Origin: a virus | Virus record (IMG/VR): IMGVR_UViG_3300037503_000028 | Span: 1 to 21,896 of that record | Strand: one strand, 5' to 3' | Length of the DNA stretch: 21,896 bases | Shown here: in pieces, positions 12,262 through 20,773 of the stretch | Layout: every line of letters begins with the position of its first letter | Numbering within the stretch: the stretch's first letter is position 1 | Notes under the pieces: generated by a model | Seen by the model: the letters and a program-made list of their open reading frames with translations, nothing else | Database searches by the model: none | What the model was told of the DNA's origin: nothing | Program-made: the position numbers and the translations under genes

Positions 12262-12528
12262 ATGCCGGGCCAGAAGAAACAGCACTGGGTTATCGCGACC
12301 TTGCAATGGGCAGGGCCGCTCGTGCTGTCCTGCGTCGTCGCCTACGGCTCCGTGCAGTACGCCCAGGGCTCCAACGCGCAGCGGCTCGCCACCGTCGAGC
12401 GCGACATCCAGAAGGCCACGGCCGAGCACTCGCATTACGTCACGCGCGACGAGTTCAAGTTGATCCTCGAAGACCTGAAAGAGATCAAGTCGGACGTGCG
12501 CGAGGTCAGGCGTTCGTTAGCGAGATGA
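12262..12528 (+). CDS. Membrane-anchored coiled-coil phage protein, 88 aa
   Basis: ATG 12262 lies 4 bases after the preceding stop. A membrane helix spans about 9-33 (WVIATLQWAGPLVLSCVVAYGSV). Residues 37-86 form a charged coiled coil (NAQRLATVERDIQKATAEH, EFKLILEDLKEIKSDVREVR). This one-helix-plus-coil plan is shared by XhlA/hemolysin-type and inner-membrane spanin-like phage proteins. Together with the lipoprotein before it and the two-helix protein after it, it could make a small lysis cassette. No endolysin is visible in the window to support that. Confidence 0.65.
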   Translation: MPGQKKQHWVIATLQWAGPLVLSCVVAYGSVQYAQGSNAQRLATVERDIQKATAEHSHYVTRDEFKLILEDLKEIKSDVREVRRSLAR

Positions 12529-12544
12529 CTGAGGAAGTGAGCGA

Positions 12545-12778
12545 ATGAACCTCACGCGAAACATCATCATCTGGGCGACGGCCGGGCTCGTCGCCTATGA
12601 CGTTTGGGCCGCGGTCAACAACCGCGAGGGCGACACAATCTCGGAGGTCATCACCGCGGCCTCGAAGCGCCGACCCGTCATCGCCTTCGTCGCGGGCGGC
12701 TTGGCCGGCCACCTGTTCTGGAGTCAGGAAGGCCCCCGAGCGCCTCGCGCGGCGCCCGCCGCGCCTGACGTTCAGTGA
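12545..12778 (+). CDS. Putative holin-like two-helix membrane protein
   Basis: A 77-residue protein; ATG 12545 has GAGGAAG 8-14 bases upstream. Two membrane helices lie at about 5-23 (RNIIIWATAGLVAYDVWAA) and 43-59 (RPVIAFVAGGLAGHLFW), separated by a charged loop NNREGDTISEVITAASKRR. The tail is Pro/Ala-rich. Size and topology match class II holins, and similar short proteins (TISEVI...RRPVIAF...GHLFW) are common in phages of high-GC hosts. The assignment as holin is inferred; it may instead be a general phage membrane protein. Confidence 0.65.
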   Translation: MNLTRNIIIWATAGLVAYDVWAAVNNREGDTISEVITAASKRRPVIAFVAGGLAGHLFWSQEGPRAPRAAPAAPDVQ

Positions 12779-12792
12779 GGAGATGAGACGGG

Positions 12793-12999
12793 ATGCATGC
12801 ACCCAACGCCTGTGACGATTGCGGTAGGAAGAGCCCCACGCTCTACGAACGCGACCGCCTCCTCATCTGCATCTACTGCCTGCCCGACGAGGCGGTGATC
12901 GGCCTGGGCGCCCTCCGCTCCATCAAGGCGGCCGTGACGGGCGTCGTCAACATCGAGCGCCGTCGGCGCTCTCTGGCGGGAGGCCCTTCGAGGAAATGA
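12793..12999 (+). CDS. Small zinc-ribbon protein, 68 aa
   Basis: ATG 12793 has GGAG about 12 bases upstream. C7-x2-C10 (CDDC) and C26-x2-C29 (CIYC) make a four-Cys zinc ribbon of the kind found in many tiny phage proteins. The C-terminal part is a basic helix (SIKAAVTGVVNIERRRRS). Its stop overlaps the ATG of the metallopeptidase gene by four bases, indicating translational coupling. The function is unknown. Confidence 0.68.
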   Translation: MHAPNACDDCGRKSPTLYERDRLLICIYCLPDEAVIGLGALRSIKAAVTGVVNIERRRRSLAGGPSRK

Positions 13000-13565
13000 G
13001 CGGGCGGAAGGAATACGCCCGCGCGCCCGAGGTCGAGGCGATAGCCGAGGGGCTGATTGACCTCTGTCACCCGCACCTTCACGGCGTCCGCATCGAGTAC
13101 CTGTGGACGAACAAGCCGCCCGTCGTCGGCGGCCGGCCGCGAGCGGCGGTCATGCGCAAGGTCACGGGGCTCTATGCCTTCCTCGCCACGTCCGGCGCCG
13201 AGGGCGAGCCGCGGCCCTTCTTCGTGATGGAAGTCTGCCGGCCCATCTGGCTCGCCCGCTCGGCAGAGTGGCGGGTCGCGCTGGTGGATCACGAGCTGAA
13301 GCACGGCGGACACGACGAAGGGCGGGGCACTCTCTTCATCGTGCCGCATGACATCGAGGAGTTCGACGACGTGGCCGCGCGACACGGGGCCTGGGATGAC
13401 GGGCTCGTCAGTTTCGCCGCGGCGCTGGCCGCGGGCGAGGAGGGGAAGACGCCGCTGGCGTCAGACGCCCCGTTGAAAAACAATAGGTATCAACGCCATG
13501 CCGTTCAGACCGGGGCACAGCGGAAATCCGAATGGAAGGCCGCCCAAGTTCAGGGCGCTCACTGA
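12996..13565 (+). CDS. Putative phage metallopeptidase
   Basis: A 189-residue protein coupled to the upstream gene (ATGA overlap). The key motif is VALVDHELKHGG: H99-E100-x-x-H103, the zinc-binding HExxH of metallopeptidases. WLARSAEWRVALVDHEL is the pattern of the phage metallopeptidase family that often lies near terminase genes. Residues 1-90 include IDLCHPHLHGVRIEYLW and beta strands. The third zinc ligand is not clear; H106 in GGHDEG or a downstream Asp/Glu/His are candidates. Its last 68 bases overlap the next gene in another frame, so the C-terminal tail (APLKNNRYQRHAVQTGAQR onward) is coded by shared DNA. The natural substrate is unknown. Confidence 0.8.
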   Translation: MSGRKEYARAPEVEAIAEGLIDLCHPHLHGVRIEYLWTNKPPVVGGRPRAAVMRKVTGLYAFLATSGAEGEPRPFFVMEVCRPIWLARSAEWRVALVDHELKHGGHDEGRGTLFIVPHDIEEFDDVAARHGAWDDGLVSFAAALAAGEEGKTPLASDAPLKNNRYQRHAVQTGAQRKSEWKAAQVQGAH

Positions 13566-13893
13566 CCTCCTCAGCCTCCGCGGCGACGCCCAGGTCACTC
13601 TCGACGGCGAGAAGTTGAGCGGCGGCGAGCTGCTCGCGCGCCTCCTGTGGCAGATCGCGACGACGGGCAAGGCGAAGTTCCCCGACGGCACGGAGTTGAT
13701 CGTCGGGCCGAAGGATTGGCTGGAGACGGTGAAGTGGCTTTACGTCCACATAGACGGCCCGGCGCCGAAGCCCGAGCCGGAAGACCCCGACGACGAGTTG
13801 ACGGATGAAGACCTCGAAGCCATGTCGGACGCCGAACTCGAAGCCCTCATCAAGCGCAGGCAAAGGCGCAAAGGCGCCGGGCGCGGCAAGTAA
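13498..13893 (+). CDS. DUF5681-like protein, candidate small terminase
   Basis: ATG 13498 lies inside the metallopeptidase gene in a different frame with only a weak TAGG upstream, but the conserved motif FRPGHSGNPNGRPPK at residues 3-17 falls within the overlap, so the start must be near here. This is the N-terminal signature of DUF5681, often found directly before large terminases. The middle (LTDLLSLRGDAQVTLDGEKL) is followed by an acidic, helical C terminus (DPDDELTDEDLEAMSDAELE) and a basic tail. A role as small terminase subunit, binding DNA for packaging, fits size and position but is not proven. Its end overlaps the terminase start by 89 bases. Confidence 0.72.
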   Translation: MPFRPGHSGNPNGRPPKFRALTDLLSLRGDAQVTLDGEKLSGGELLARLLWQIATTGKAKFPDGTELIVGPKDWLETVKWLYVHIDGPAPKPEPEDPDDELTDEDLEAMSDAELEALIKRRQRRKGAGRGK

Positions 13894-15388
13894 GAGGCGG
13901 GGGCGTGCGCGGCCCCTCGACCAGTACGAGCGCGCGTCCGCGGCGGACATCGCGCGCGCGGTCCGGGAGCTGAGGCGGCGCCGCCGGAAGAAGAGCAAGG
14001 GCACTCGCTCTTTGACATTTATCGAGTTCGTTCAACTCGTTAAGCCTTCCTATCAGTGGTACAAGCACTGCCTCGTCCTGGCGGCGGTGCTTCAGAAGGT
14101 TGCCGACGGGAAGATCAAGCGGCTGATGATCTTCATGCCGCCCCGCCACGGCAAATCGGAGCTGGCCTCACGCCTCTTCAGCGCCTACTTCCTTTACCTC
14201 TACCCGGAACGCTTCGTCGGCCTCTCGTCTTACTCGGCCGGCCTCGCCAACACGCTCTCGCGCGCCGCGCGCGAGAACTACACGCTGGCCGGCGGCGGCC
14301 GCTCGGGCAAGGCGAACGCGGTCAAGCAGTGGGAGACGGACAGGGGCGGCGGCTTCTGGGCGACCGGCGTCGGCGGCGAGGCGACGGGCAAGGGCTGGCA
14401 CCTCGGGATAATTGACGACCCGCTGAAGAACGCCGAGCAGGCCGGGTCTGAGGTCATCCGGGAGAAGCAGCGCGAGTGGTACGCCTCGACGTGGTACACG
14501 CGCGAAGAGCCCTGGAGCAATAAGGACCCGCACGGCGCGCTCGTCGTCATCAACACACGCTGGCACGAAGACGACATCTCGGGCTGGCTGCTCGCCGAAG
14601 AGAAGAACGGCGAAGAGCCCGAGCGGTGGCACGTCGTCAGCTTCGAGGCGATTAAAGAGGCCGAGCCGCAGACGTTCCCCGAGACCTGCACGGTCGAGCC
14701 CGACTGGCGCCAAGCCGGCGAGGCGCTGTGCCCCGAGAGGCGCCCGCTCGACAAGCTCAAAAAGATTGCGGGGCGCGTCGGCGAATACTTCTGGAGCGCG
14801 CTCTATCAGCAGCGCCCCGGCGCGAAAGAGGGGACGAAGTTCAAGCGCGAGAACTTCGAGATTCTACCCGCGCCGGCGCGGGCCGAGTTCGTCTCATTCG
14901 TCCGCTACTACGACAAGGCGGGGACGAAGGACGCGGGATGCTTCACCGTCGGCGCGCTGCTCGGGAAGACGCACCAGGGCGTCTTCTGGGTCCTCGACGT
15001 GGTGCGCGGGCAATGGGCCGCACTGGAGCGCGAGGAGATCATCCTTAATACGGCGAAGGCCGACCGCGCCATGTATGGCCCCGGCGTCGTGACGTGGGTC
15101 GAGCAGGAGCCCGGCTCAGGCGGTAAAGAGTCGGCCGAGGCGACCGTCAGAAAGCTCGCGGGCTTCATCGCCTACGCGGAGCGCGTGAGCGGCGACAAAG
15201 CTTTCCGCGCCGAGCCCTACTCGGCACAGGTGGCGCGAAAGAACGTCAAGCTGGCCGAGGCGGCGTGGAACGGCGGCTTTATCACGAGGCACTGCGCCTT
15301 CCCGCGGGGGAAGTACAAGGACGAGATCGACGCCGCCGGTGGCGCCTTCAACAAAATCTGCGGCGAGCAGACGGTGGAATTTTACTGA
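13805..15388 (+). CDS. terL: Terminase large subunit
   Basis: The 527-residue packaging motor ATPase-nuclease. Walker A is MIFMPPRHGKS around 108-118, and Walker B is HLGIIDDP at 199-206. NTRWHEDDISGWLLAEE near 250-266 is typical for this terminase group. The nuclease part shows D370 in YYDKAGTKDAG, EQEPGSGGK at 433-441 and D509 in KDEIDAAGGAFN as likely metal ligands. The first 45 residues are Ser/Lys/Arg-rich and coded largely in DNA shared with the preceding gene; no later ATG or GTG is available before residue 45, but an internal TTG at 14010 could be the real start. Its stop overlaps the portal ATG (TGATG). Confidence 0.93.
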   Translation: MKTSKPCRTPNSKPSSSAGKGAKAPGAASKRRGRARPLDQYERASAADIARAVRELRRRRRKKSKGTRSLTFIEFVQLVKPSYQWYKHCLVLAAVLQKVADGKIKRLMIFMPPRHGKSELASRLFSAYFLYLYPERFVGLSSYSAGLANTLSRAARENYTLAGGGRSGKANAVKQWETDRGGGFWATGVGGEATGKGWHLGIIDDPLKNAEQAGSEVIREKQREWYASTWYTREEPWSNKDPHGALVVINTRWHEDDISGWLLAEEKNGEEPERWHVVSFEAIKEAEPQTFPETCTVEPDWRQAGEALCPERRPLDKLKKIAGRVGEYFWSALYQQRPGAKEGTKFKRENFEILPAPARAEFVSFVRYYDKAGTKDAGCFTVGALLGKTHQGVFWVLDVVRGQWAALEREEIILNTAKADRAMYGPGVVTWVEQEPGSGGKESAEATVRKLAGFIAYAERVSGDKAFRAEPYSAQVARKNVKLAEAAWNGGFITRHCAFPRGKYKDEIDAAGGAFNKICGEQTVEFY

Positions 15389-17670
15389 TGAAAAAGAAAT
15401 CTCTCAGGAGCCGGGCGGCGAGCGCCCTCAAGTCTTTCGTCTTCGACTCGGGGAACCCCGACCACTGGTCCTCGGGCGGCGGCGCCAACTGGCTGAAGAT
15501 GCCCGACGGCAACCTCAACACGGGGCGCGTCAACGTGTGGGCCAGCTCCCTCGTCGTGGCCTGCTTGGCGTGGGGCGCGCGCAACCTTCGCCAAGCGCAG
15601 ATCACGCTCCTTAAAGAGACGGCGCCGAAGAAATACGAGCAGATCGCCTCCCACCCGGCGCTCGACCTGCTGAAGCGCCCGAATCCTCACTACTCGGCGA
15701 AGGCCCTCTTCATCGGCGCCTACCTCTCATACCAGCTCGACGGCAACGGCTACATCATCAAGGTAAAGAACGCCCGCGGCTTCGGCCTGCCGGTCGAGCT
15801 GTACTACGCGCCGCACTGGTGTATGCGGCCCGTCTACACGCCCGGCAGCTCGACCTGGATCGACTACTACGAATACACCTTCGAGGGGAAGCTGTGGCGC
15901 TTCGCGCCCGAGGACGTGATCCACATCAAGCAGGGCGTGGACCCGTTCAACCCGCGCCTGGGCTACGCGCCGCTGAAGAGCGTGCTGCTGGAGATATTCA
16001 CGGACGAGGAGGCGGCGAAGTTTACCGCGTGCCTGCTGAAGAACATGGCCGTCCCCGGCCTCATCATCTCTCCCGACGGCGGCGCCGGCACCCAAGTCTC
16101 GATTCAGCCCGAGCAAGCTAAGAACCTCATCGAGAAGTTCAAGCGGCGCTTCGGCGGGAAGAATCGCGGCGAGCCCTTCGTCTCGACCGGCCCGATCAAG
16201 GTGCAGACCGTCGGCTTCACGCCCGACGAGCTGAACCTCGAAAGCGTGCGCAAAATCCCGGCCGACCGCGTCGTCGGCGTGCTGGGCATCCCCGGCGCCG
16301 TCGTGGGCCTCGGCTCGGGGAACGAGGCGGCAACCTATAACAACCTGCGCAGCTATCAGCGTCAGGCGTTCGAGCAGCACCTCGTCCCCGTGTGGGATGA
16401 CTTCGCCGAGGAGTTGACCGACCAGCTCCTGCGTGACTACGACGACGACCCGGCGCTCTTCTTCGACTTCGATACTTCGGAGGTGGCGGCGCTCAGGGAA
16501 GACGAGGACGCGATTCACAAGCGCGCGAAGGAAGCCCTCGACGCGGGCGGCATTACCGTCCAGCAGTATCAGTCCATGCTCGGCCTGCCGGTGGACCCTC
16601 TCGCCAACTATTACCTCCGCATCTCGTCTAAGGCCCCGGTAACTCCGGAGGGCGCGGCCGAGCAGGCGTCGCTCGGGCTCTTCTCGGCCTTCTTCACGAC
16701 GCAGGAGCGGCTCGGCGACGGGCAGGGGGCGCCGGGCGCTCAGACGCCTCAGCAGCTCGCGCAGAAGGCGCTGGCGGCCATCATGGCGGCTCAGATGAAG
16801 CGGCTGCCGCCTTCCCCGGCCGAGCGCACCGTCGCGGCCGGCGGCGCCTTCAAATCTCTGGAGGACGATGTCGAGCAGACGCAGAGCGAAGCCGCGCCCC
16901 TCTTCGCCGAGGCGCTGCGCGCAGCCTTCGTCGGCATGGCGGCCGACGTGCCCGCGGAGGTGGCCGCCGTCGGCGCCCTGACGGACGCGGCGAAGGCCGC
17001 CGAGATCATCGGCACCCGCGTCGTCGGCCGCCGCGTCGAGCTGTTCACGACGGCCTTCGGCGAGATGCACAGCCGCATCGAGGAAGAGGCCAAGGCGCAC
17101 GTCCGTCGCGGGCTCCAGACGGAGGCCGTGAACAACGACGCCTCCCAGGCGGGCATCGCCGGCAACAACGCCGCGCGCGTCGCGGCCTACACCTCAGACC
17201 TCAAGCAGCAGACCGTTACGGCCGTGAGGGAGGCAATCCTCGCGATGGAGGAGGGCGCCACCCACGAGCAGATCGTCAAGCGCATCTCTCAGCACGTCTC
17301 GGGGCGGCAGATGTATCCCGGCGTCTTCGACCAGGCGCGCAAGGCCGCGCTCGTCAACGGCGCGACCGAGGCCGCGGCGGACGCGGCCGGCGAGGAAGCC
17401 GCCATCCTGCACCGGGCTCAGCTCATCGCCGAGACCGAGACCCGCACCTGTGCGAATTATGACTTGATCGAGACGCTGGGCGCGGCCGGCGTGGAGAAGC
17501 TTCTCGTGCATGACGGGGCCGACTGTGGCTGGGAATACCACGACCAGGATAAGAAGGCTGATGGTATGATTGTGACGCTCGCCCAGGCGCGCCGCCACCC
17601 CCTCAGCCACCCCCGCTGCCGCCGCCGTTTCACTCCCCTGACGGACGGCGGACAACCGGCGAGGGCCTGA
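15388..17670 (+). CDS. Portal fused to Mu-F-like head protein
   Basis: From ATG 15388 (coupled to the terminase stop) the protein has 760 residues, much longer than a typical HK97-type portal of about 400-500. Residues 1-430 match that portal family: VNVWASSLVVACLAWGARNL, HPALDLLKRPNPHYSAKALF, GNGYIIKVKN, YTFEGKLWRFAPEDVIHIKQ, LGYAPLKSVLLEIFTDEEAA, GVLGIPGAVVGLG. Residues 490-760 form a second module with long helices and a C-terminal Mu gpF-like motif: IAETETRTCANYDLIETLGA, then DCGWEYHDQDKKADGM, then HPLSHPRCRRRFTPL. Mu-F-like proteins are minor head proteins needed for morphogenesis. The fusion provides the vertex ring and its partner in one chain. Confidence 0.9.
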   Translation: MKKKSLRSRAASALKSFVFDSGNPDHWSSGGGANWLKMPDGNLNTGRVNVWASSLVVACLAWGARNLRQAQITLLKETAPKKYEQIASHPALDLLKRPNPHYSAKALFIGAYLSYQLDGNGYIIKVKNARGFGLPVELYYAPHWCMRPVYTPGSSTWIDYYEYTFEGKLWRFAPEDVIHIKQGVDPFNPRLGYAPLKSVLLEIFTDEEAAKFTACLLKNMAVPGLIISPDGGAGTQVSIQPEQAKNLIEKFKRRFGGKNRGEPFVSTGPIKVQTVGFTPDELNLESVRKIPADRVVGVLGIPGAVVGLGSGNEAATYNNLRSYQRQAFEQHLVPVWDDFAEELTDQLLRDYDDDPALFFDFDTSEVAALREDEDAIHKRAKEALDAGGITVQQYQSMLGLPVDPLANYYLRISSKAPVTPEGAAEQASLGLFSAFFTTQERLGDGQGAPGAQTPQQLAQKALAAIMAAQMKRLPPSPAERTVAAGGAFKSLEDDVEQTQSEAAPLFAEALRAAFVGMAADVPAEVAAVGALTDAAKAAEIIGTRVVGRRVELFTTAFGEMHSRIEEEAKAHVRRGLQTEAVNNDASQAGIAGNNAARVAAYTSDLKQQTVTAVREAILAMEEGATHEQIVKRISQHVSGRQMYPGVFDQARKAALVNGATEAAADAAGEEAAILHRAQLIAETETRTCANYDLIETLGAAGVEKLLVHDGADCGWEYHDQDKKADGMIVTLAQARRHPLSHPRCRRRFTPLTDGGQPARA

Positions 17671-17722
17671 CAGGCGGCGCACCTCTCCGTCGAATCAAAC
17701 ATCTTTTCTTTAGGAGCTAACG

Positions 17723-18790
17723 ATGGACGAACTTCTGTATTTCGGCGACGCGGTGAAGGCCCTCGGCGGGGGCAAGGTGGGCGGCTACCTCGTTCGATTC
17801 AGCACGGCCAACGATCCCGACCTCGCGCGGGACTTCTTCACGCGCGAGACTGACTACGACCTCCAGCCCGAGACGAAGACGGCAATCTACTTCGACCACG
17901 GCCTCGACCCCGTCATCAAAAAGCGGGTGCTCGGCCGCGCCTCGATGAAGGTTGACGAGGTGGGCGTGTGGGTCGAAGGCGTGCTGGAGATGCGCGACGA
18001 CTACGAGCGCAGCATCTACGACCTCGCCGAGAAGGGGAAGCTGGGCTGGTCTTCGGGGACGGCGCCGCACCTGGTCGAGCGGAAGAAAGTGGGGGGCTCG
18101 AATCAGATCATCCGCTGGCCGCTCGGGCTCGACGCCAGCCTGACGCCGACGCCGTGCGAGTTCCGCAACGCGGCCGTCTCGCTCAAGCGGTACACCGCGG
18201 AGCGCGCCGTTAAGAACGTCTTCGAGCAGGCCGTCGAGGAGCGTTCTGAGTCATACGCGGAGAGGGCGCGCGACCTCTACTCGCTGACCGAGACGCTGCT
18301 CTCCCTGATGTATCAGCTTCAGTGGGTGGCGATGAGCGCCGAGGGGACGGACGTGCAGATCGACCTGGAGGGGAAGGTCGAGGAAATCCTCGCCGGCTTC
18401 GCGCCGGCCGCGCGCACGGCCGCGCTGCGCATGGTCGGCCTCGGCGGCGAGGCATCAGCAAAGTCGGCGGGCGCCGCTTCATCCACAAATAATTCTTATG
18501 GTAAGCTCGACGTGAGTTTACCTTTAGTCACCCACTCCAAAGCGGTTCGAGATGCCGCGCGTGGGCTACTTGTTCGCATGCAGGAATTGCACGAACAACG
18601 GCAACGCGAGGGCAAGAGCCGCACCTTGAACGACCACCACACTCAGACCGCGGAGGACATCGCCTCCGACCTCGAAGCGGCCGCGAAGGCGGCGCGGGGG
18701 CTGGCCTCTGACGTGAAGTCGCACGAGTCCATGCGGCGTGCCCGCGTTGAATATCAACGCACGGTGGCGCGCGCCCTGGGCGCGCGCTGA
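17723..18790 (+). CDS. Prohead protease with long C-terminal extension
   Basis: ATG 17723 has TTAGGAG 7-13 bases upstream, 52 bases after the portal. Residues 1-160 are the HK97-type prohead protease domain: GGYLVRFSTANDPDLARDFF, H59 in IYFDHGLD, then VWVEGVLEMRDDYERSIYDL and S110/S111 in GKLGWSSGTAPHLVER as the likely catalytic Ser, and WPLGLDASLTPTPCEFRNAA. It matures the prohead by cleaving scaffold or capsid delta domains. Residues 165-355 are helical and may act as internal scaffold. A low-GC patch (about 18481-18600) encoding STNNSYGKLDVSLPLVTHSK divides the extension. No separate scaffold gene is visible. Confidence 0.88.
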   Translation: MDELLYFGDAVKALGGGKVGGYLVRFSTANDPDLARDFFTRETDYDLQPETKTAIYFDHGLDPVIKKRVLGRASMKVDEVGVWVEGVLEMRDDYERSIYDLAEKGKLGWSSGTAPHLVERKKVGGSNQIIRWPLGLDASLTPTPCEFRNAAVSLKRYTAERAVKNVFEQAVEERSESYAERARDLYSLTETLLSLMYQLQWVAMSAEGTDVQIDLEGKVEEILAGFAPAARTAALRMVGLGGEASAKSAGAASSTNNSYGKLDVSLPLVTHSKAVRDAARGLLVRMQELHEQRQREGKSRTLNDHHTQTAEDIASDLEAAAKAARGLASDVKSHESMRRARVEYQRTVARALGAR

Positions 18791-18809
18791 CCGTCAGAGG
18801 AGACAGCCA

Positions 18810-20240
18810 ATGGCAACGAAACTTCAGCTCGCCATCAAGCGGCGCGACGAGTTACAGACGAAGGTCGCCACCGCCTTCAAACGCTACGACGATGCCGGTG
18901 AGAACGACGACACGTCGGCGGTCGAGTCGGAAATCACGGCCACCAACGCGGAACTGAAATCGGCTCAAGACGAGGTGGAACGCCTGACGCGCCTCGAAGA
19001 GATGCGCGTCGCCGAGGGCGACCAGACGAAGGGCATCACGCGCCCCGGCGCGGCCGGCGGCGTCGCGGCGCCCTCGGGCGGGGGCGCGAACGGCGGCGGC
19101 TCCGCCGAGATCAAGAGGCTGGTGAGCGCGTCGCGCGTCGGCTCCCTCAAGCACCTCTCCCGCCTCCCCGGCCTCGGGTCCGGCGAGGCTGACGAGTGGG
19201 CCTACAAGTTCGCCCGCTGGTTCCTGGGCTCCGTCGGCAACATGGCCTCGCACGCCGAGTGGGTCAAATCAATCGGCATCGAGATCAAGGCGCAGCAGGA
19301 GTCCATCAACACCGCCGGGGGCTTCCTCGTCCCGCACGAGTTCGGCACGCGCCTGATAGACCTCACGGAGCAGTACGGCGTCTTCCGCCCGAACGCCTAC
19401 CCCGAGCCGATGAAGCACGACACGAAGAGTATCCCGCGGCGCCTGGGCGGGACGCAGTTCTTCTTCACCGGCGAGGGGCAGGGCGGCCGTGAGTCGGAGA
19501 TGAGGGGCGACCGCGTCCAGCTCGTCGCAAAGAAGATCAAGGCCATCGTGCTGCGGTCTGACGAGGTGGACGAGGACGCGCTCGTGAACTGGGGCGATAT
19601 GCTGGCGGGTGACATCGCGGGCGCGGCCGCCGAGAAGGAAGACCTCTGCGGCTTCAACGGCGACGGCGCGAGCGAGGAATACGGGGGCATCGTCGGCGTC
19701 AGGTTCAAGCTCCTGAATATGTCCTCGAATCGCTCTCACATCGCCGGGCTCGTCGTCGGCTCGGGGCCGACGTGGGGCGATCTCGTCCTCGGCGACTTCA
19801 GCCGCCTCAAGGGCCGGCTCCCGGCTTACGCCTTCCGCCGCGGCACGCCGAAGTGGTACTGCTCCCAGACCTTCTGGTCGGAGGTGATGGAGCCGCTCGC
19901 GCTCGCCGCCGGCGGCACGACCGCGGCCGAGGTCCAGCGGGGCACCGACAAGATGTTCCTCGGCTACCCCGTCGAGACGGCTGAGGTCTTCCCGCAAGTC
20001 ACGGCGCCCGACGACATACCCGTCATCTTCGGGAGCCTCCTGCTGTCGAGCACCTTCGGCGACCGCCGCCAGATGACGCTCGCCACGTCCAACGAATACA
20101 AGTGGGCGGAGGACATGATCGCCATCAAGGCGACGGAGCGTTTCGACATCAATAACCACGACCTCGGGAACGCCGACGCCGTCGCGGAGAATCGCAAGGC
20201 TGGCCCCGTCGTCGGGCTCGCCACCGCCGCCGAAGAGTAA
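18810..20240 (+). CDS. HK97-fold major capsid protein
   Basis: The start is ATG 18810, with AGAGGAGA just upstream; an in-frame Met at 18738 lies inside the protease gene. The product has 476 residues. Residues 1-70 are a coiled coil (LQLAIKRRDELQTKVATAFK, then AELKSAQDEVERLTRLEEM), which serves as the delta (scaffold) domain, followed by a Gly-rich linker around 88-100, the likely cleavage zone. The core has INTAGGFLVPHEFGTRLIDL, GGTQFFFTGEG, DEDALVNWGDMLAGDIAGAA, KEDLCGFNGDGASEEYGGIV and LATSNEYKWAEDMIAIKATE, all typical of HK97-fold coat proteins. It follows the protease gene directly in an operon. Confidence 0.93.
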   Translation: MATKLQLAIKRRDELQTKVATAFKRYDDAGENDDTSAVESEITATNAELKSAQDEVERLTRLEEMRVAEGDQTKGITRPGAAGGVAAPSGGGANGGGSAEIKRLVSASRVGSLKHLSRLPGLGSGEADEWAYKFARWFLGSVGNMASHAEWVKSIGIEIKAQQESINTAGGFLVPHEFGTRLIDLTEQYGVFRPNAYPEPMKHDTKSIPRRLGGTQFFFTGEGQGGRESEMRGDRVQLVAKKIKAIVLRSDEVDEDALVNWGDMLAGDIAGAAAEKEDLCGFNGDGASEEYGGIVGVRFKLLNMSSNRSHIAGLVVGSGPTWGDLVLGDFSRLKGRLPAYAFRRGTPKWYCSQTFWSEVMEPLALAAGGTTAAEVQRGTDKMFLGYPVETAEVFPQVTAPDDIPVIFGSLLLSSTFGDRRQMTLATSNEYKWAEDMIAIKATERFDINNHDLGNADAVAENRKAGPVVGLATAAEE

Positions 20241-20275
20241 GCGCCACGCCCTTGTGGTTTGAGTCGAGACCTGGA

Positions 20276-20299
20276 GGGGTGCGGTTAAAACTGCGCCCC
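20276..20299 (+). other. Hairpin between capsid and next gene
   Basis: GGGGTGCGGTT can pair with AACTGCGCCCC in RNA using two G-U pairs, giving a 10-bp stem with a four-base AT-rich loop. No T-run follows, and AAAAGGAG lies 11 bases later. It may stabilise the abundant capsid mRNA or lower readthrough. Confidence 0.4.
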
Positions 20300-20320
20300 C
20301 CGTAGAAAAGGAGAACGCAG

Positions 20321-20773
20321 TTGATCGAAGCTCAAAACAATAAGGTCGTAATGATTACACCGTCGGCGGCCCCCGTGGACAACGGCGCCATCACGACGAC
20401 GGCGATTGACACGCTCGGCGCCGCCTACCTGACGGTCTACGTCGCGGTGCTCTCGATAGACGCCTTGATGACGGCGCTCAAGCTGAGGGAGTCTGAAGCG
20501 AGCGACCTGACGGGCGCCGTTGACGTGCCCGGCTCGATCTTCGGCGCGGCCGGGGCCCCGGCCCTGCCCGGCGCGGCCGACGACGGTAAGGTCTACGCCT
20601 TCCACATGGACCTGCGCGGCCGCCAACGCTACCTCGACCTGGTGGCGGGGGCGGGCGACGGCGCGGCGGGCACGTCCGTCTTCGCCTGGGCCGAGCTGTC
20701 GCGCCTGTCAGAGATGCCCTCGACGGCCACCCAGCGCGGGCTGGCCGGCGAGCTGTTCGTGCCGAAGCTGTAA
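20321..20773 (+). CDS. Virion protein, decoration candidate, 150 aa
   Basis: The TTG start at 20321 is supported by an excellent AAAAGGAG 8 bases upstream. The N-terminal half is beta-rich (NKVVMITPSAAPVDNGAITT, then YLTVYVAVLSID), with a helix LMTALKLRESEASDLTGAV and then KVYAFHMDLRGRQRYLDLVA and SVFAWAELSRLSEMPSTATQ. Small proteins of this look and length follow the coat gene in many siphophages and are structural. A capsid decoration or stabilising role is the simplest guess from position. The family is not recognised with certainty. A strong terminator follows. Confidence 0.65.
   Translation: MIEAQNNKVVMITPSAAPVDNGAITTTAIDTLGAAYLTVYVAVLSIDALMTALKLRESEASDLTGAVDVPGSIFGAAGAPALPGAADDGKVYAFHMDLRGRQRYLDLVAGAGDGAAGTSVFAWAELSRLSEMPSTATQRGLAGELFVPKL

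Noticed and set aside
15727-17100. 457-codon open frame on the minus strand opposite the portal gene
   Set aside because: GC-rich codons leave long open antisense frames. The sequence is Arg/Leu/Val-rich without motifs, and the plus strand has clear portal motifs.
19269-20159. 296-codon minus-strand frame opposite the capsid gene
   Set aside because: Typical shadow frame of a high-GC coat gene, with no ribosome binding site or motif.
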